In this document: one piece after another, positions 52,233 to 61,386 of the stretch | Numbering within the stretch: the first letter of the stretch is position 1 | Layout of the letters: each line of letters begins with the position of its first letter | DNA from: an uncultured Acidobacteriota bacterium | GTDB lineage: Bacteria > Acidobacteriota > Blastocatellia > Pyrinomonadales > Pyrinomonadaceae | Direction of reading: 5' to 3' | Length of the DNA stretch: 64,000 nucleotides | Assembly (NCBI GenBank): GCA_937873515.1 | Contig: CALMYB010000006.1 | Span: forward strand, 1-64,000 | Notes under the pieces: model-generated | Database searches by the model: none | Told to the model about the DNA's origin: nothing | Seen by the model: only the letters and a program-made list of their open reading frames with translations | Position numbers and translations under genes: made by a program

Positions 52233-52877
52233 TCATTTTGCGGACGCCGCTGGTACGATCTCGATGTTCTTGATGCGGATCGGTTCGACCGGACGTTCAC
52301 CGTCCTTTGGCTGTACGCCCGAGATCAGCATCGCCGAGTTCATACCCTTAATGACCTTGCCGAAGATCGTGTAGCGATTGTCGAAACCCTGCTCACGTTT
52401 TAGCGTGATAAAGAATTGAGAATTTGCAGAATTATTATCCGGGCCGCGGGCCGCACCGACGATGCCGGTGTCATATTTCAGGTCACTGAATTCGGCCGGC
52501 ACGTTCGGAAGGTCTGATTTGCCTGTGCCGTCGTTCTTCGGGTCGTTATCCTTCGAGAGCGGATCGCCGGACTGTATAACGCTCTGGTTCACGCGGTGCC
52601 ACGTGACGCCGTCATATGTGCCGTTCTTGGCAAGCGTCTTGAACCGGTCGACCATCTTCGGGGCGATATTCGAATAGAGTTCGATGGTGATGTCCCCGTA
52701 AGCGGCTGAGTTCTCCATGTGGATGACCGCAACTTCGGGATCGGCGACCGGCGCGACGCCTTTCTTTACATCGGCATTGGCGGTTTTGCCGTTCGACGAG
52801 GTCGAATTGCCGCAAGCTCCCATGATCATCGAGAGAGAAAGTAAAATGGCGGCTAAGACTGTCTTTTTCTTATTCAT
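52233..52877 (-). CDS. Cyclophilin-type peptidyl-prolyl isomerase, lipoprotein
   Basis: 214 residues. Signal peptide with lipobox SMIMGAC ends near Cys22, so it is tethered in the cell envelope; a Ser/Thr/Asn/Gly linker follows. The cyclophilin core contains TIELYSNIAPKMVDRF, NGTYDGVTWHRV, SQFFITLKREQGFDNRYTIFGKV. The enzyme isomerises Xaa-Pro bonds of exported proteins. Its start overlaps the stop of dtd by four bases, so the two are co-transcribed. The tRNA lies 18 bases past its stop. Confidence 0.93.
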   Translation of the reverse strand: MNKKKTVLAAILLSLSMIMGACGNSTSSNGKTANADVKKGVAPVADPEVAVIHMENSAAYGDITIELYSNIAPKMVDRFKTLAKNGTYDGVTWHRVNQSVIQSGDPLSKDNDPKNDGTGKSDLPNVPAEFSDLKYDTGIVGAARGPDNNSANSQFFITLKREQGFDNRYTIFGKVIKGMNSAMLISGVQPKDGERPVEPIRIKNIEIVPAASAK

Positions 52878-53323
52878 ATCGTTCTTTCGCTGTCGAGAAT
52901 GATCGTTACCGGACCGTCGTTGACGAGTTCGACATCCATCATCGCCTGAAATTGGCCGGTGGCGAGCGGATTCACCTTTTCGGCCGCACGCATTACGAAA
53001 TATTCGTAAAGGCCTTTTGCCGAATCCGGAGGTGCCGCTTGAATGTACGACGGACGCCGTCCGCGACGCGTGTCGCCATAAAGAGTAAACTGCGAAACGA
53101 CCAACATTCCACAGTCGGCATCAATAAGCGAGAGGTTCATCTGGCCCGCATGATCGTCGAAGATGCGGAGATTGATGACCTTGTCGAGTACGTGATCCGC
53201 ATCTGCGGTCGTGTCGTCCTTCGAGATGCCCAGAAGAAGAAGGATACCGCGTCCGATCTCGCCTGTTATGGCGCCTTCAACGGTAACCTTCGCTCTTGAG
53301 ACTCGCTGAACGACCGCCCGCAT
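52874..53323 (-). CDS. dtd: D-aminoacyl-tRNA deacylase
   Basis: 149 residues, the length and full pattern of Dtd: MRAVVQRVSRAKVTVEG at the start, SQFTLYGDTRRGRRPSY with the Ser-Gln-x-Thr motif, and FQAMMDVELVNDGPVTIILD at the end. It removes D-amino acids wrongly attached to tRNA. It overlaps the lipoprotein cyclophilin by four bases and abuts the next cyclophilin upstream. Confidence 0.96.
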   Translation of the reverse strand: MRAVVQRVSRAKVTVEGAITGEIGRGILLLLGISKDDTTADADHVLDKVINLRIFDDHAGQMNLSLIDADCGMLVVSQFTLYGDTRRGRRPSYIQAAPPDSAKGLYEYFVMRAAEKVNPLATGQFQAMMDVELVNDGPVTIILDSERTI

Positions 53324-53818
53324 TTATTCTCCGGCTTCCTCGATGAAGACACGCTCCATGACGACGGGTTCGAGCGGCTTATCGCTTGGGTTTCGCGGAA
53401 CGTTCGCGATGATATCCACGATCTCTTGGCCTTCGATCACTTTGCCGAATTTCGAGTAGCTCGGCGGGAGCGGATAATCGACGTGCATGATGAAGAACTG
53501 CGAACCGTTGGTGTTCGGGCCGGAATTCGCCATTGCGACCGTGCCTTTGTCGTAAAGGCCCGCGTAGAGCATCGAGCCGCGGTCGATCTCATCGTCGAAC
53601 TTGCCGCCCCAAGCGGATTCGCCGCCGTAGCCTGCGCCGAGCGGATCGCCGCCCTGGATCATGAAATTCGGGATGACGCGATGAAATATAACGCCGTCGT
53701 AGTAGTTCTTATCCGCCAGAAGCCTGAAATTCTCGGTCGTCTTCGGTGCCTGATCTTCTAAAAGTTCGAATTTGATCGTACCCTTATTCGTCTCTAAAAC
53801 TGCAATTCTATTTGCCAC
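53324..53818 (-). CDS. Cytoplasmic cyclophilin peptidyl-prolyl isomerase
   Basis: 164 residues with no signal peptide. VIFHRVIPNFMIQGGDPLG, then GSQFFIMHVDYPLPPSYSKFGKVIEGQEIV, gives the full cyclophilin core. It is paralogous to the lipoprotein at 52233 and starts at the base where the HAD gene stops. An arrangement of a cytoplasmic and an exported cyclophilin in one operon is notable but not rare. Confidence 0.95.
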   Translation of the reverse strand: MANRIAVLETNKGTIKFELLEDQAPKTTENFRLLADKNYYDGVIFHRVIPNFMIQGGDPLGAGYGGESAWGGKFDDEIDRGSMLYAGLYDKGTVAMANSGPNTNGSQFFIMHVDYPLPPSYSKFGKVIEGQEIVDIIANVPRNPSDKPLEPVVMERVFIEEAGE

Positions 53819-54690
53819 TAAATGTTCTCCTTATTCAAGATAAATCGTTCTATCGCGGCGGCGACGCCGCCCTGGTCGTTACTTAATGTTGTATAAAATT
53901 CGCGGCGCTCAAGCAAATTATGGTCAGCGTTTCCCATAAGGATCGGCGTTCCGGCATATTCGAGCATATCGAGATCGTTGAAATTATCTCCGATCGCCAT
54001 TACCTCGTCGGCAGTGATCGAATTGAGCGATGCGAGCTTCGCGACTCCATGCCCTTTAGAAGCGTCAGGAGGCAAAATGTCGAGCAAGGTGAAGTCCCGC
54101 ACCGAATAGACGGTCTTAAGCACCTTAACGCGGCCGGGAAGTGCATTTTGCAAATGGTCCGCCATTCGTTCCATCGCGAGACAGTGCCCGGAGAACGATA
54201 TATGCACGACCTCGGCCGCCTGAGCGGCCTTCGATATGTCATCCACCATTTTAAGGCCGCTCCGTCCTGCGTCGCCGTGCAGTCTGTCCGACCATCGGAT
54301 GTGGCTCTTGAGAGGTGGAGTTTCAAGGGAAGTACGGTCAAAAAGGAGAAGTCCGCGGCCGCGGGGATCAGTGCTGACCATCGGGTGTGCGTCGAGGACG
54401 CGGCCGATCTCGATCAATTCGCGGGTAGTTTCGGCGGAAAGAAGCGAGTACGCAGCGGTTTCGCCGGAATCTGCGAACTTGAGCAAAGCTCCGTTATGCG
54501 TGATCAGCGGGGCATTGAGCCCAAGTTCGAGACCAAGCGGGCGTGCATCGCGAAAGCGCCTTCCGGTCGCGATCGTTACGAGCACACCGGCGTTCTCTGC
54601 GGACTCGATCGCCGACCGCGTCGAGTCAGCGATCTCGCCATGCGAATCCAATGTTGTCCCGTCAAGGTCGAGGGCAAGGAGTTTGATCAT
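53818..54690 (-). CDS. HAD-superfamily Cof-type phosphatase
   Basis: 290 residues from ATG 54690, which follows AGGGGG; a longer frame reaches into mltG. HAD motif I is LLALDLDGTTLDS, motif II VLVTIATGRR, motif III with Lys later, and motif IV VMAIGDNFNDLDML. Cof-type HADs dephosphorylate sugar phosphates or related small molecules. Substrate unknown. It lies in a minus-strand run of mltG, HAD, cyclophilin, dtd, cyclophilin. Confidence 0.93.
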   Translation of the reverse strand: MIKLLALDLDGTTLDSHGEIADSTRSAIESAENAGVLVTIATGRRFRDARPLGLELGLNAPLITHNGALLKFADSGETAAYSLLSAETTRELIEIGRVLDAHPMVSTDPRGRGLLLFDRTSLETPPLKSHIRWSDRLHGDAGRSGLKMVDDISKAAQAAEVVHISFSGHCLAMERMADHLQNALPGRVKVLKTVYSVRDFTLLDILPPDASKGHGVAKLASLNSITADEVMAIGDNFNDLDMLEYAGTPILMGNADHNLLERREFYTTLSNDQGGVAAAIERFILNKENI

Positions 54691-54697
54691 CATCCCC

Positions 54698-55774
54698 CTA
54701 TCTTTGCTCTGCGAGCCATTTTTGGTACTTTGCCTTGCCCTTTTCAAATTCGGCGGCGGAGGCATAAAACCAATGGGTGCCGTCATTTGCATCAACGTTC
54801 CTTACGTAATACAGGAAGTCGGTTTGTGCCGGTTCGAGTGCGGCTTTGATGGAACTTTCGGTCACGGACGATATCGGGCCGGGCGGAAGGCCAATGTGAG
54901 TTCGAGTGTTGTATGGCGAATCGACCTCAAGATCGCTCTTATTTATCACGCCGTCCCAACGCCCCTGCATTTTCGCAAGGTAAACGTTTGCCTGGTCGAT
55001 GCCGAGAGGGATCCCTTTGGAGAGCCGGTTATAGATAACGCTTGCGACGATCGGCCGTTCGGTCTCAATGCTCGTCTCGGTCTCGATGAGCGAGGCGATC
55101 GTTACGATCTCGTTCGGAGTCCTGCCTTTTGCGGCCGCAGCGGCTGTCCATTCGGGCTTCCAAAATTTGCGGAACTGTTCGACTATGGCGCGAATTATCT
55201 CCGAGGCCATCGCATCCCGAGGAAATGTGTAGGTCGTCGGATACATATATCCCTCAAGGTTCTCCGCTTTTGGAGAAATGTCCTTGATAAGCGAGGTGTC
55301 GTCCATCGTTTTCAGGATCTCCGTCTCGCTAGGGAAAGGCTCGCGGGGTGCATCGCCGTCAAGCACTTCCAAGTTCCCGAATTTCTCGACCATTCGTTTT
55401 GCGATGTCGAAGCGAGTGAAGCCCTCGGGGATCGTGATCTTGACGGAGAGATCCTGTCCCTTTTCAAGCTGTTTGAGCACCTCGAGTGTCGAGATCGGAG
55501 ATCTGAATTGATATACGCCCGCCTGAAGACCCTGCGAGTCGCCGAACAGCCTCAGGTATAGGTTGGCGGCGGCTGAACTCGAAATGATGCCTTCAGACGC
55601 CAAGCGGTCAACGATCTGACGCGGCGTCGAACCCTTTTCGATCCGGATGAACTCGGCAGAATGCGTGTGTTCATGAGGAGTCTTTACCGAATTGAAGATC
55701 CAGTACGTCGTGCCTGCCGCGGCAACGACGACAGCGAGTATGATGATAAATACTACGGCGAGAATTCGCTTCAT
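54698..55774 (-). CDS. mltG: Endolytic murein transglycosylase
   Basis: 358 residues. An N-terminal membrane anchor (RILAVVFIIILAVVVAAAGTTYWIF) precedes a LysM-like part and the YceG/MltG domain: VTIPEGFTRFDIAKRM, EGYMYPTTYTFPRDA, VASVIYNRLSKGIPLGIDQ and SPYNTRTHIGLPPGPISS. The catalytic Glu is in the EGYMYPTTY phrase. It releases growing glycan strands at the cell membrane. Normal length for the family. Confidence 0.96.
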   Translation of the reverse strand: MKRILAVVFIIILAVVVAAAGTTYWIFNSVKTPHEHTHSAEFIRIEKGSTPRQIVDRLASEGIISSSAAANLYLRLFGDSQGLQAGVYQFRSPISTLEVLKQLEKGQDLSVKITIPEGFTRFDIAKRMVEKFGNLEVLDGDAPREPFPSETEILKTMDDTSLIKDISPKAENLEGYMYPTTYTFPRDAMASEIIRAIVEQFRKFWKPEWTAAAAAKGRTPNEIVTIASLIETETSIETERPIVASVIYNRLSKGIPLGIDQANVYLAKMQGRWDGVINKSDLEVDSPYNTRTHIGLPPGPISSVTESSIKAALEPAQTDFLYYVRNVDANDGTHWFYASAAEFEKGKAKYQKWLAEQR

Positions 55775-55813
55775 TTGTGGGAAAGTTTAGCAAGCGGGAA
55801 AATCGTAGGCAAA

Positions 55814-56386
55814 ATGGCGAAAAGGATGTTCATTGCGGTCGATATTTCTGCCGAGTGTCGAGAGGCTGCCGCGCGGTTTGCCGGCTCGCTGAGACATGAC
55901 CTGCCGACGGCAAAGGTGAAATGGGAAGATCCGGACAAATTGCACCTTACGCTGAAGTTTTTAGGGTCGGTAGAACCATTCCAAATGGCAGCAATTCGTG
56001 AGGCGGTGGACAAGGCGGCCGGTAAAGTTGCGGCTTTCGAGATAACGGTTTCAAATGCGGGTGTCTTTCCGAATCCAAGAAAGCCGCGTGTGTTATGGCT
56101 TGGAGTGAAAGCCGGGGCTAAGGAAATGTCGCGATTGGCAGCAGAGATCAACAAGAATTTGCCAAAGGGCAAATTTGTGGATGAAAAGAGAGGCTTCCTT
56201 CCGCACTGCACGATCGGCAGGATAAAGGTACCTGACAGCGCGATAAAGCTTGCGGGAGCAATAGGACACCGGCCTTTCGAGCCGGTCTCCTGGATGGTAA
56301 CTGAGGTCGTGATCTACGAGAGTACGCTTTTGCCGACAGGCTCCGTTTATAAGGCCGTCGAACGGATCCCGTTACTTTTGAGCTAA
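55814..56386 (+). CDS. thpR: RNA 2',3'-cyclic phosphodiesterase
   Basis: 190 residues from ATG 55814 (55826 also possible). The two 2H phosphoesterase motifs are HLTLKFLG and HCTIGRIKV. The family opens RNA 2',3'-cyclic phosphates or acts on tRNA ligation intermediates. It diverges from mltG and its 3' end overlaps the convergent glutathione peroxidase by 15 bases. Confidence 0.95.
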   Translation: MAKRMFIAVDISAECREAAARFAGSLRHDLPTAKVKWEDPDKLHLTLKFLGSVEPFQMAAIREAVDKAAGKVAAFEITVSNAGVFPNPRKPRVLWLGVKAGAKEMSRLAAEINKNLPKGKFVDEKRGFLPHCTIGRIKVPDSAIKLAGAIGHRPFEPVSWMVTEVVIYESTLLPTGSVYKAVERIPLLLS

Positions 56387-56971
56387 ATACTTATCGATCG
56401 CTGCGGTAACAGCCTCGCTCTCCGGCGTATCCTTCGAGCTGAAACGGGCGACGACCTTGCCTTCGCGGTCAACAAGGAACTTATTGAAATTCCACGAAAT
56501 ATCGCCGGCAAAATCACCATTGGTCTTTTTCTCGGTTAAGAACTTATATAACGGATCGATGTCGTCACCTTTCACGGAGATCTTCGCGAACATCGGAAAA
56601 GTGACGTGAAATTTCGATTCACAAAATTCTTTGATCTCGGAATTAGTGCCGGGTTCTTGTCCGCCAAAATTGTTAGCCGGGAAGCCAAGCACATAGAAGC
56701 CCTTGTCCTTGTATTTCTTATAGATCGCCTGCAGGCCCTCATATTGGGGCGTATAGCCGCATTTGCTCGCGACGTTGACAATAAGAATGACGTCGCCCTT
56801 GTATTTGTCGAGCTTAACGTCGTTGCCGTCAATATCTCGTACCGTGAAATCAAGTACCGAGCCGGGGTCGAACGCTTCAACTGCAGTGTTGACCGGGCCA
56901 TTCGTGAACTGAGCTGCCATAATGAAGGATGCTGCGATCGCAAGCGCGATCAGTGGTCTTTTGAACTTCAT
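56372..56971 (-). CDS. Glutathione peroxidase-like protein, exported
   Basis: 199 residues. A signal peptide (LIALAIAASFIMAAQFTNG) sends it out of the cytoplasm. The catalytic set is visible: Cys in NVASKCGYTPQ, Gln in ANNFGGQEPG, Trp and Asn in SWNFNKFLV. Such thiol peroxidases (BtuE type) reduce hydroperoxides, usually with thioredoxin. Overlaps thpR by 15 bases at convergent ends. Exported location for a Gpx is somewhat unusual. Confidence 0.94.
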   Translation of the reverse strand: MKFKRPLIALAIAASFIMAAQFTNGPVNTAVEAFDPGSVLDFTVRDIDGNDVKLDKYKGDVILIVNVASKCGYTPQYEGLQAIYKKYKDKGFYVLGFPANNFGGQEPGTNSEIKEFCESKFHVTFPMFAKISVKGDDIDPLYKFLTEKKTNGDFAGDISWNFNKFLVDREGKVVARFSSKDTPESEAVTAAIDKYLAQK

Positions 56972-56979
56972 AAAAACTC

Positions 56980-57993
56980 CTAGCGATTTAGTTCCCGCGA
57001 ACTTCTTGGATCGCGGGGCTGTTCGGGAGAATTGTCACCTGTGGCACTGAACACTTCCTTGAATGCGCCAACGCTCGCTAGGGCGGACGATGCCTCGGTA
57101 GGCATAAATATCACCTTTGAATTTTGCGTCCTTGCCATGTCCCTGAGCGAATCGACGTATCGGGCCGTGATCAAATACTGAGCAGTCTGCCCACGATCGC
57201 CGATCGCACCGGCGATCTGCTGTATCGCTGCGGCTTCGGCGTTGGCGGATGTGAGGCGAGCTTGTGCGGCACCTTCAGCCTGGAGCACAAGCGAAGCCTT
57301 TTCGCCTTCTGCGCGCGTGATCGCCGCCTGCTTTTCGCCCTCTGCACGGGCGATAGCCGCCTGTTTGTCGCCCTCAGCTTGAAGAACAAGAGCACGACGG
57401 TTGCGTTCTGCGGTCATCTGCTTTTCCATCGTGATACGAACGTCTTCGGGCGGGGTGATATTCTTAATATCGACGCGAGTAACTTTTACGCCCCACTTGT
57501 CAGTGGCCTCGTCAAGGATCATTCTCAGCTCGTTGTTGATCTGGTCACGCGACGAAAGCGTGTGGTCGAGGTCAAGTTTTCCGATCACGGAACGCATACC
57601 TGTAAACGTCAACTGCACGATCGATCCGACGAGGTCATTCACCTCATAGGTAGATCGGGTCGGATCCGTTATCTGCCAATAGACAACGGAATCGACGTTT
57701 ACCATCACGTTGTCCCGCGTAATGACAGATTGCGCCGGCAGGTCGATGAACTGTTCCCGGAGGTCAATATACGTGGTTCCCGGACGGACATTCGTCCAGT
57801 AAACGGCTCTGGCTGCTTCAAAGAACGGCACGATAATGTTCAATCCACTTGTGGCAGTGCGGTTGAATCTTCCAAGCCGCTCGATCAGCAAGACCGTTGA
57901 TTGTGGAACGATCTTGATCGTCTTCCATGCGACGATGAGTAGAGCGATACCCAAGAAGATCAGAAAGAATAGTCCAACGCCAAAAACGTCCAT
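56980..57993 (-). CDS. SPFH/band 7 (stomatin-like) membrane protein
   Basis: 337 residues. One N-terminal membrane helix (GVGLFFLIFLGIALLIVAWKTI) precedes the band-7 domain (VLLIERLGRFNRTATSGLNIIVPF, VNVDSVVYWQITDPTRSTYEV) and a long Ala/Glu/Arg-rich coiled coil with AEGEKQAAITRAEGEKASL repeats. Proteins of this type organise membrane microdomains and hold FtsH or nodulation-efficiency partners. No NfeD-type partner gene is adjacent. Minus strand, followed by gpx. Confidence 0.95.
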   Translation of the reverse strand: MDVFGVGLFFLIFLGIALLIVAWKTIKIVPQSTVLLIERLGRFNRTATSGLNIIVPFFEAARAVYWTNVRPGTTYIDLREQFIDLPAQSVITRDNVMVNVDSVVYWQITDPTRSTYEVNDLVGSIVQLTFTGMRSVIGKLDLDHTLSSRDQINNELRMILDEATDKWGVKVTRVDIKNITPPEDVRITMEKQMTAERNRRALVLQAEGDKQAAIARAEGEKQAAITRAEGEKASLVLQAEGAAQARLTSANAEAAAIQQIAGAIGDRGQTAQYLITARYVDSLRDMARTQNSKVIFMPTEASSALASVGAFKEVFSATGDNSPEQPRDPRSSRELNR

Positions 57994-58109
57994 TTGTCCT
58001 CCGAAAATTTGTTGATTCTAACGGAAACTATAAACTATTTTCACTTGTTTTGCTATACTTTGACTGATTCCGCAATCCAAAGTGATCCTACATTTCGAGT
58101 GATTCAATA

Positions 58110-59345
58110 ATGAGCGTTGAACTTGCCAATATCCTTGCCGCGAGAGAAGTGATCGCAGGCAGCGTCAACCGAACGCCGATCGTTAAGGACGAGCCACTGT
58201 CAAAGCAGATCGGCCGGCCGGTCTATTTAAAGGCCGAGTGTCTCCAGCGAAGCGGCAGCTTCAAGGTTCGGGGAGCTTTCAACAAGATATCAAAACTGAC
58301 AAATGAGGAGCGTGATCGCGGCGTGATCACGGCCTCGGCAGGGAACCACGCGCAGGCGGTCGCACTCGCCGCCACACTGAACGGGCTTCGATCCAAGATC
58401 GTCCTTCCGGTGTTCGCTCCGCTCACTAAAGTTGTTGCGACGCGTAATTTCGGGGCCGAAGTTATCTTGCACGGCACAACTTTCGATGAGGCCGTCGCCT
58501 ATTCGCGCGAACTTGAGAAAGAAGAAGGCCGCACGTATATTCACGCGTTTGATGATGAGGCGATCATTGCCGGGCAGGGTACGATCGGTGTAGAGATCGC
58601 CGAAGACTTGCGGGATGTGAACGTTGTCATCGTTCCGATCGGCGGCGGCGGAATTATTTCGGGTACGGCGATCGCGATAAAAGCAATGCTGCCGAATTGC
58701 CGGGTTGTCGGGGTTCAGGCCGAAAACGTTGCGGCCGTGCCGCCTTCTCTTGCTGCCGGCGAACCGCTTCAGGTGGATTCAAAACCGTCGATCGCCGACG
58801 GAATTGCGGTAAAACGGCCGGGACAGTTGACACTTCCCATAATTGCCAAGCTCGTCGACGAGGTCGTGACGGTCTCCGAAGAAGAGATCGCAATGGGCGT
58901 GTTTCACTGTGCACAGAATTGCAAGTTGGTCGTGGAAGGCGCCGGAGCATCGTCGATAGCGACGATCTTGGCCGGGAAGATCGATCTGAAGGATGGCGAA
59001 AAGGCATGTGCCGTGCTGGCAGGCGGAAATATCGATGGCAACCTTCTTGCAAGGATCATCGAGCAGGCCCTAGTTCGGCAGGGACGATACGTGATATTCA
59101 AACTTCTTGTGCCGGACCGTCCCGGCGGACTTGCGGCTATGTTGAATCATGTCGCAGAGACCGGCGCGAACGTCATCGAAATATTCCACCAGCGTGCGGT
59201 ATGGCTTGCGCCGCTTGGCCGTGTAGGCATAGAGGTGATCCTCGAGGTCCGCGATGAAGAACACACTAGCGAAGTCCAACGCCACCTCGAAGAGACGGGC
59301 TATCACGTTGAGCGCCAAGGCCAGGGGAACTGGGACGCCGAATGA
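58110..59345 (+). CDS. ilvA: Threonine dehydratase
   Basis: 411 residues. The PLP lysine is in RSGSFKVRGAF; the phosphate loop is VIVPIGGGGIISGTAI; catalytic Ser/Asn phrase ASAGNHAQAVAL. A C-terminal ACT-like domain (FKLLVPDRPGGLAAMLNHV) spans about 330-400, for regulation by isoleucine. The enzyme deaminates threonine to 2-oxobutanoate in isoleucine synthesis or degradation. A promoter-like TATACT lies at 58054-58059 upstream. Length is that of the short (biodegradative-like) class. Confidence 0.95.
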   Translation: MSVELANILAAREVIAGSVNRTPIVKDEPLSKQIGRPVYLKAECLQRSGSFKVRGAFNKISKLTNEERDRGVITASAGNHAQAVALAATLNGLRSKIVLPVFAPLTKVVATRNFGAEVILHGTTFDEAVAYSRELEKEEGRTYIHAFDDEAIIAGQGTIGVEIAEDLRDVNVVIVPIGGGGIISGTAIAIKAMLPNCRVVGVQAENVAAVPPSLAAGEPLQVDSKPSIADGIAVKRPGQLTLPIIAKLVDEVVTVSEEEIAMGVFHCAQNCKLVVEGAGASSIATILAGKIDLKDGEKACAVLAGGNIDGNLLARIIEQALVRQGRYVIFKLLVPDRPGGLAAMLNHVAETGANVIEIFHQRAVWLAPLGRVGIEVILEVRDEEHTSEVQRHLEETGYHVERQGQGNWDAE

Positions 59346-59367
59346 TCGAGATCTTTTGGCCCCTTAT

Positions 59368-59838
59368 TCAGAACGTCGCATCCGGATCGGGCCTTTCGGC
59401 ATCATGGTGCGGGAATGCTTCCGTAGTTGCTAGTCCGAAGTACTCAACTTGCTTTGCGCCGCTTGCTTCCATTATCTCGGATGCATCCAATTTCCTCTCC
59501 GTTTTGTTGACCCTGACCATCAGTACGCAGTGCCCGGTCTTCAACGCCTGTTCGTAACGTTCCATAATGACGCGGTCAAAGGTAATGTTACGGAAGTTGC
59601 GCAGGAGCGTCGCCCCAAGGCCATGGTCATTGCCCGAAAAGTCATAACTAGCCGCACCTTCCACGCCGCAAAAGAGTGTAATGTCAGCGGACGAGAAGCC
59701 CGCATCCCCCAATCTCCCAACAGCATCACTTCCCGAAGAAGGATCATCGAATATTCCCATTAAATGGTACAGCGGGTCGGGCCTGAAAGTCTGTTGACTG
59801 TTTATTTCAACGGGTCCGTTTTCTTCATTGGCAACCAT
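59368..59838 (-). CDS. General stress protein-like, unknown function
   Basis: 156 residues. YHLMGIFDDPSSGSDAVGRLGDAGFSSADITLFCG and GHCVLMVRVNKTERKLDASEIMEASGAKQVEYFG give a ferredoxin-like fold as in 17M-type general stress proteins. Acidic, cytoplasmic. It ends 23 bases beyond the ilvA stop on the opposite strand. Confidence 0.75.
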   Translation of the reverse strand: MVANEENGPVEINSQQTFRPDPLYHLMGIFDDPSSGSDAVGRLGDAGFSSADITLFCGVEGAASYDFSGNDHGLGATLLRNFRNITFDRVIMERYEQALKTGHCVLMVRVNKTERKLDASEIMEASGAKQVEYFGLATTEAFPHHDAERPDPDATF

Positions 59839-59871
59839 ATGCGGTCCTCCTTGTGTTGTGGGATGCAGGGT

Positions 59872-61242
59872 CTAATTTTTCCTCAAAAGGTTCTCAGTGT
59901 AAAGTTCGCGGTAAGCACGGTAGTTATTCATCACTTTAAAGACATAATTCTTTGTCTCGGCAAATCCGATCTCTGAGGCAAAAATTCCCGCTTCCTTTGG
60001 TTGACTCCGAGCGAGCCAGCGGGCGGCATTATCTTCACCACCGTTGTAACTTGCGGCGATCGCCTCGTAAAGTCCGTTAAATTGGCCCTTAAGGTCAGCG
60101 ATATACGCCACGCCGATCGCAATGTTGGTCCGCGGGTTGTAAAGATCGTCGGGCTGGAGTTCGGGATATCCGGCCGCGGCTTGATATTTTGCAGCGGTAT
60201 CGACAACAAGCTGTAAAAGCCCGCGTGCCGCCGACGGCGACTTAACGCTTGGGTTGAAAGTGCTCTCCTGCTTCATTATTGCCATAATGAAGCGAGGGTC
60301 GACATTGTTCTTTTTCGCGAATTCCAATACTTCGTTTCTGAACGGCACCGGGAAATCCTTTACTGACGAGCTGGCGACTATACGCTTTACTCGCGAACCG
60401 GTCCCGCCAAGCTTGTCGGCCGCAAGGCCGCCATAATACGAAGAATTGGCTGCGAGAACGCTGTATTCTGCCTGAGCTTGAGCACGCTTTCCGCTCTTTT
60501 CGAGAGCGAATGCTCGCATGTACGCGATCTCATCCTTTGAGACCATAGACCGGCTGAATTTATTTAGCGCAAGCAGTAAGTCCGCAGCAGAGATCGCGGC
60601 GGGCCAGTTCATTCTGTAGATCTCCATTCGGAGCCGTCCATCTATGGCATTCGTTTCTGTCGGTGTTCCGGGAAACGAAACGCGAGCCTTTTCGACCCAA
60701 TCATTCGCCTTGTCGTAGAGACTAGCTTCGCGATAGGCGTCAATGATGTTCAGATATGCGGACTCGATGCGTTCGCCCGTTGGATACATCACGGTATATT
60801 TCTCGTAGGCCGCCGCGGCTTCGATATTGCGCCCTAATCGGACGTTGCACGCGCCGAGAAAGGCCAGGCTCTCACGCCCGTCCTTCGTTGCCGGATAATC
60901 CTTCGAAGCTCGTTCAAACCAAGGTATCGCTTTTTCATAGGCACGCTCCCACATCAGCGAGCGTCCCATACCCATCAGCGCGTAGCTCATTTCGGGGGCA
61001 TCCGGGAAATTATCGATGATCAGCTGAAAGTGTTCTCGTGCCTCGGGGAAATGGCGGTTTTCAAGATAGACCCGCCCTCTTGCCGCGTGTTCTTCCGCCG
61101 TTAGAGGAAGCAGATCGCCATTGGCCGACCGATTCGACCGATCTTTGCCGGTTACGTTTCGCAGCGAACTATCGGATGACTGCGCACAGCTCGCGATTGT
61201 GCAAAGAAGGACGATGTAAACTGTGCAGCAGATCTTTCTCAT
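59872..61242 (-). CDS. slt: Soluble lytic murein transglycosylase with TPR domain
   Basis: 456 residues from ATG 61242. A lipoprotein-type signal (VYIVLLCTIASCAQS) precedes a TPR-like region (about 55-280) and a C-terminal SLT domain: PRFIMAIMKQESTFNPSVKSPSAARGLLQL with the catalytic Glu, then AIGVAYIADL and ASYNGGEDNA. The enzyme releases anhydromuropeptides. A longer frame to 61368 has no signal. Divergent from the sugar isomerase. Confidence 0.93.
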   Translation of the reverse strand: MRKICCTVYIVLLCTIASCAQSSDSSLRNVTGKDRSNRSANGDLLPLTAEEHAARGRVYLENRHFPEAREHFQLIIDNFPDAPEMSYALMGMGRSLMWERAYEKAIPWFERASKDYPATKDGRESLAFLGACNVRLGRNIEAAAAYEKYTVMYPTGERIESAYLNIIDAYREASLYDKANDWVEKARVSFPGTPTETNAIDGRLRMEIYRMNWPAAISAADLLLALNKFSRSMVSKDEIAYMRAFALEKSGKRAQAQAEYSVLAANSSYYGGLAADKLGGTGSRVKRIVASSSVKDFPVPFRNEVLEFAKKNNVDPRFIMAIMKQESTFNPSVKSPSAARGLLQLVVDTAAKYQAAAGYPELQPDDLYNPRTNIAIGVAYIADLKGQFNGLYEAIAASYNGGEDNAARWLARSQPKEAGIFASEIGFAETKNYVFKVMNNYRAYRELYTENLLRKN

Positions 61243-61386
61243 AATTATTCGCAGGTTCTTGGGTAAAATTGCTTGGCGGATCATCCGGAACATGTAGTAG
61301 GTTACCCGAAAATTAGACGATCGGGCAAGATTCTCGGTTCGCTGCAAACTCCATCCGCGTGCTATCATCTAACCTTTTTAGAACCT

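Noticed and set aside
53920..54849. 309-residue plus-strand frame opposite the HAD phosphatase
   Set aside because: Antisense shadow of a gene with clear HAD motifs.
54236..55561. 441-residue plus-strand frame opposite mltG and the HAD gene
   Set aside because: It is antisense to two well-recognised genes, has no family match and arises because GC-rich coding sequence keeps the opposite frame open.
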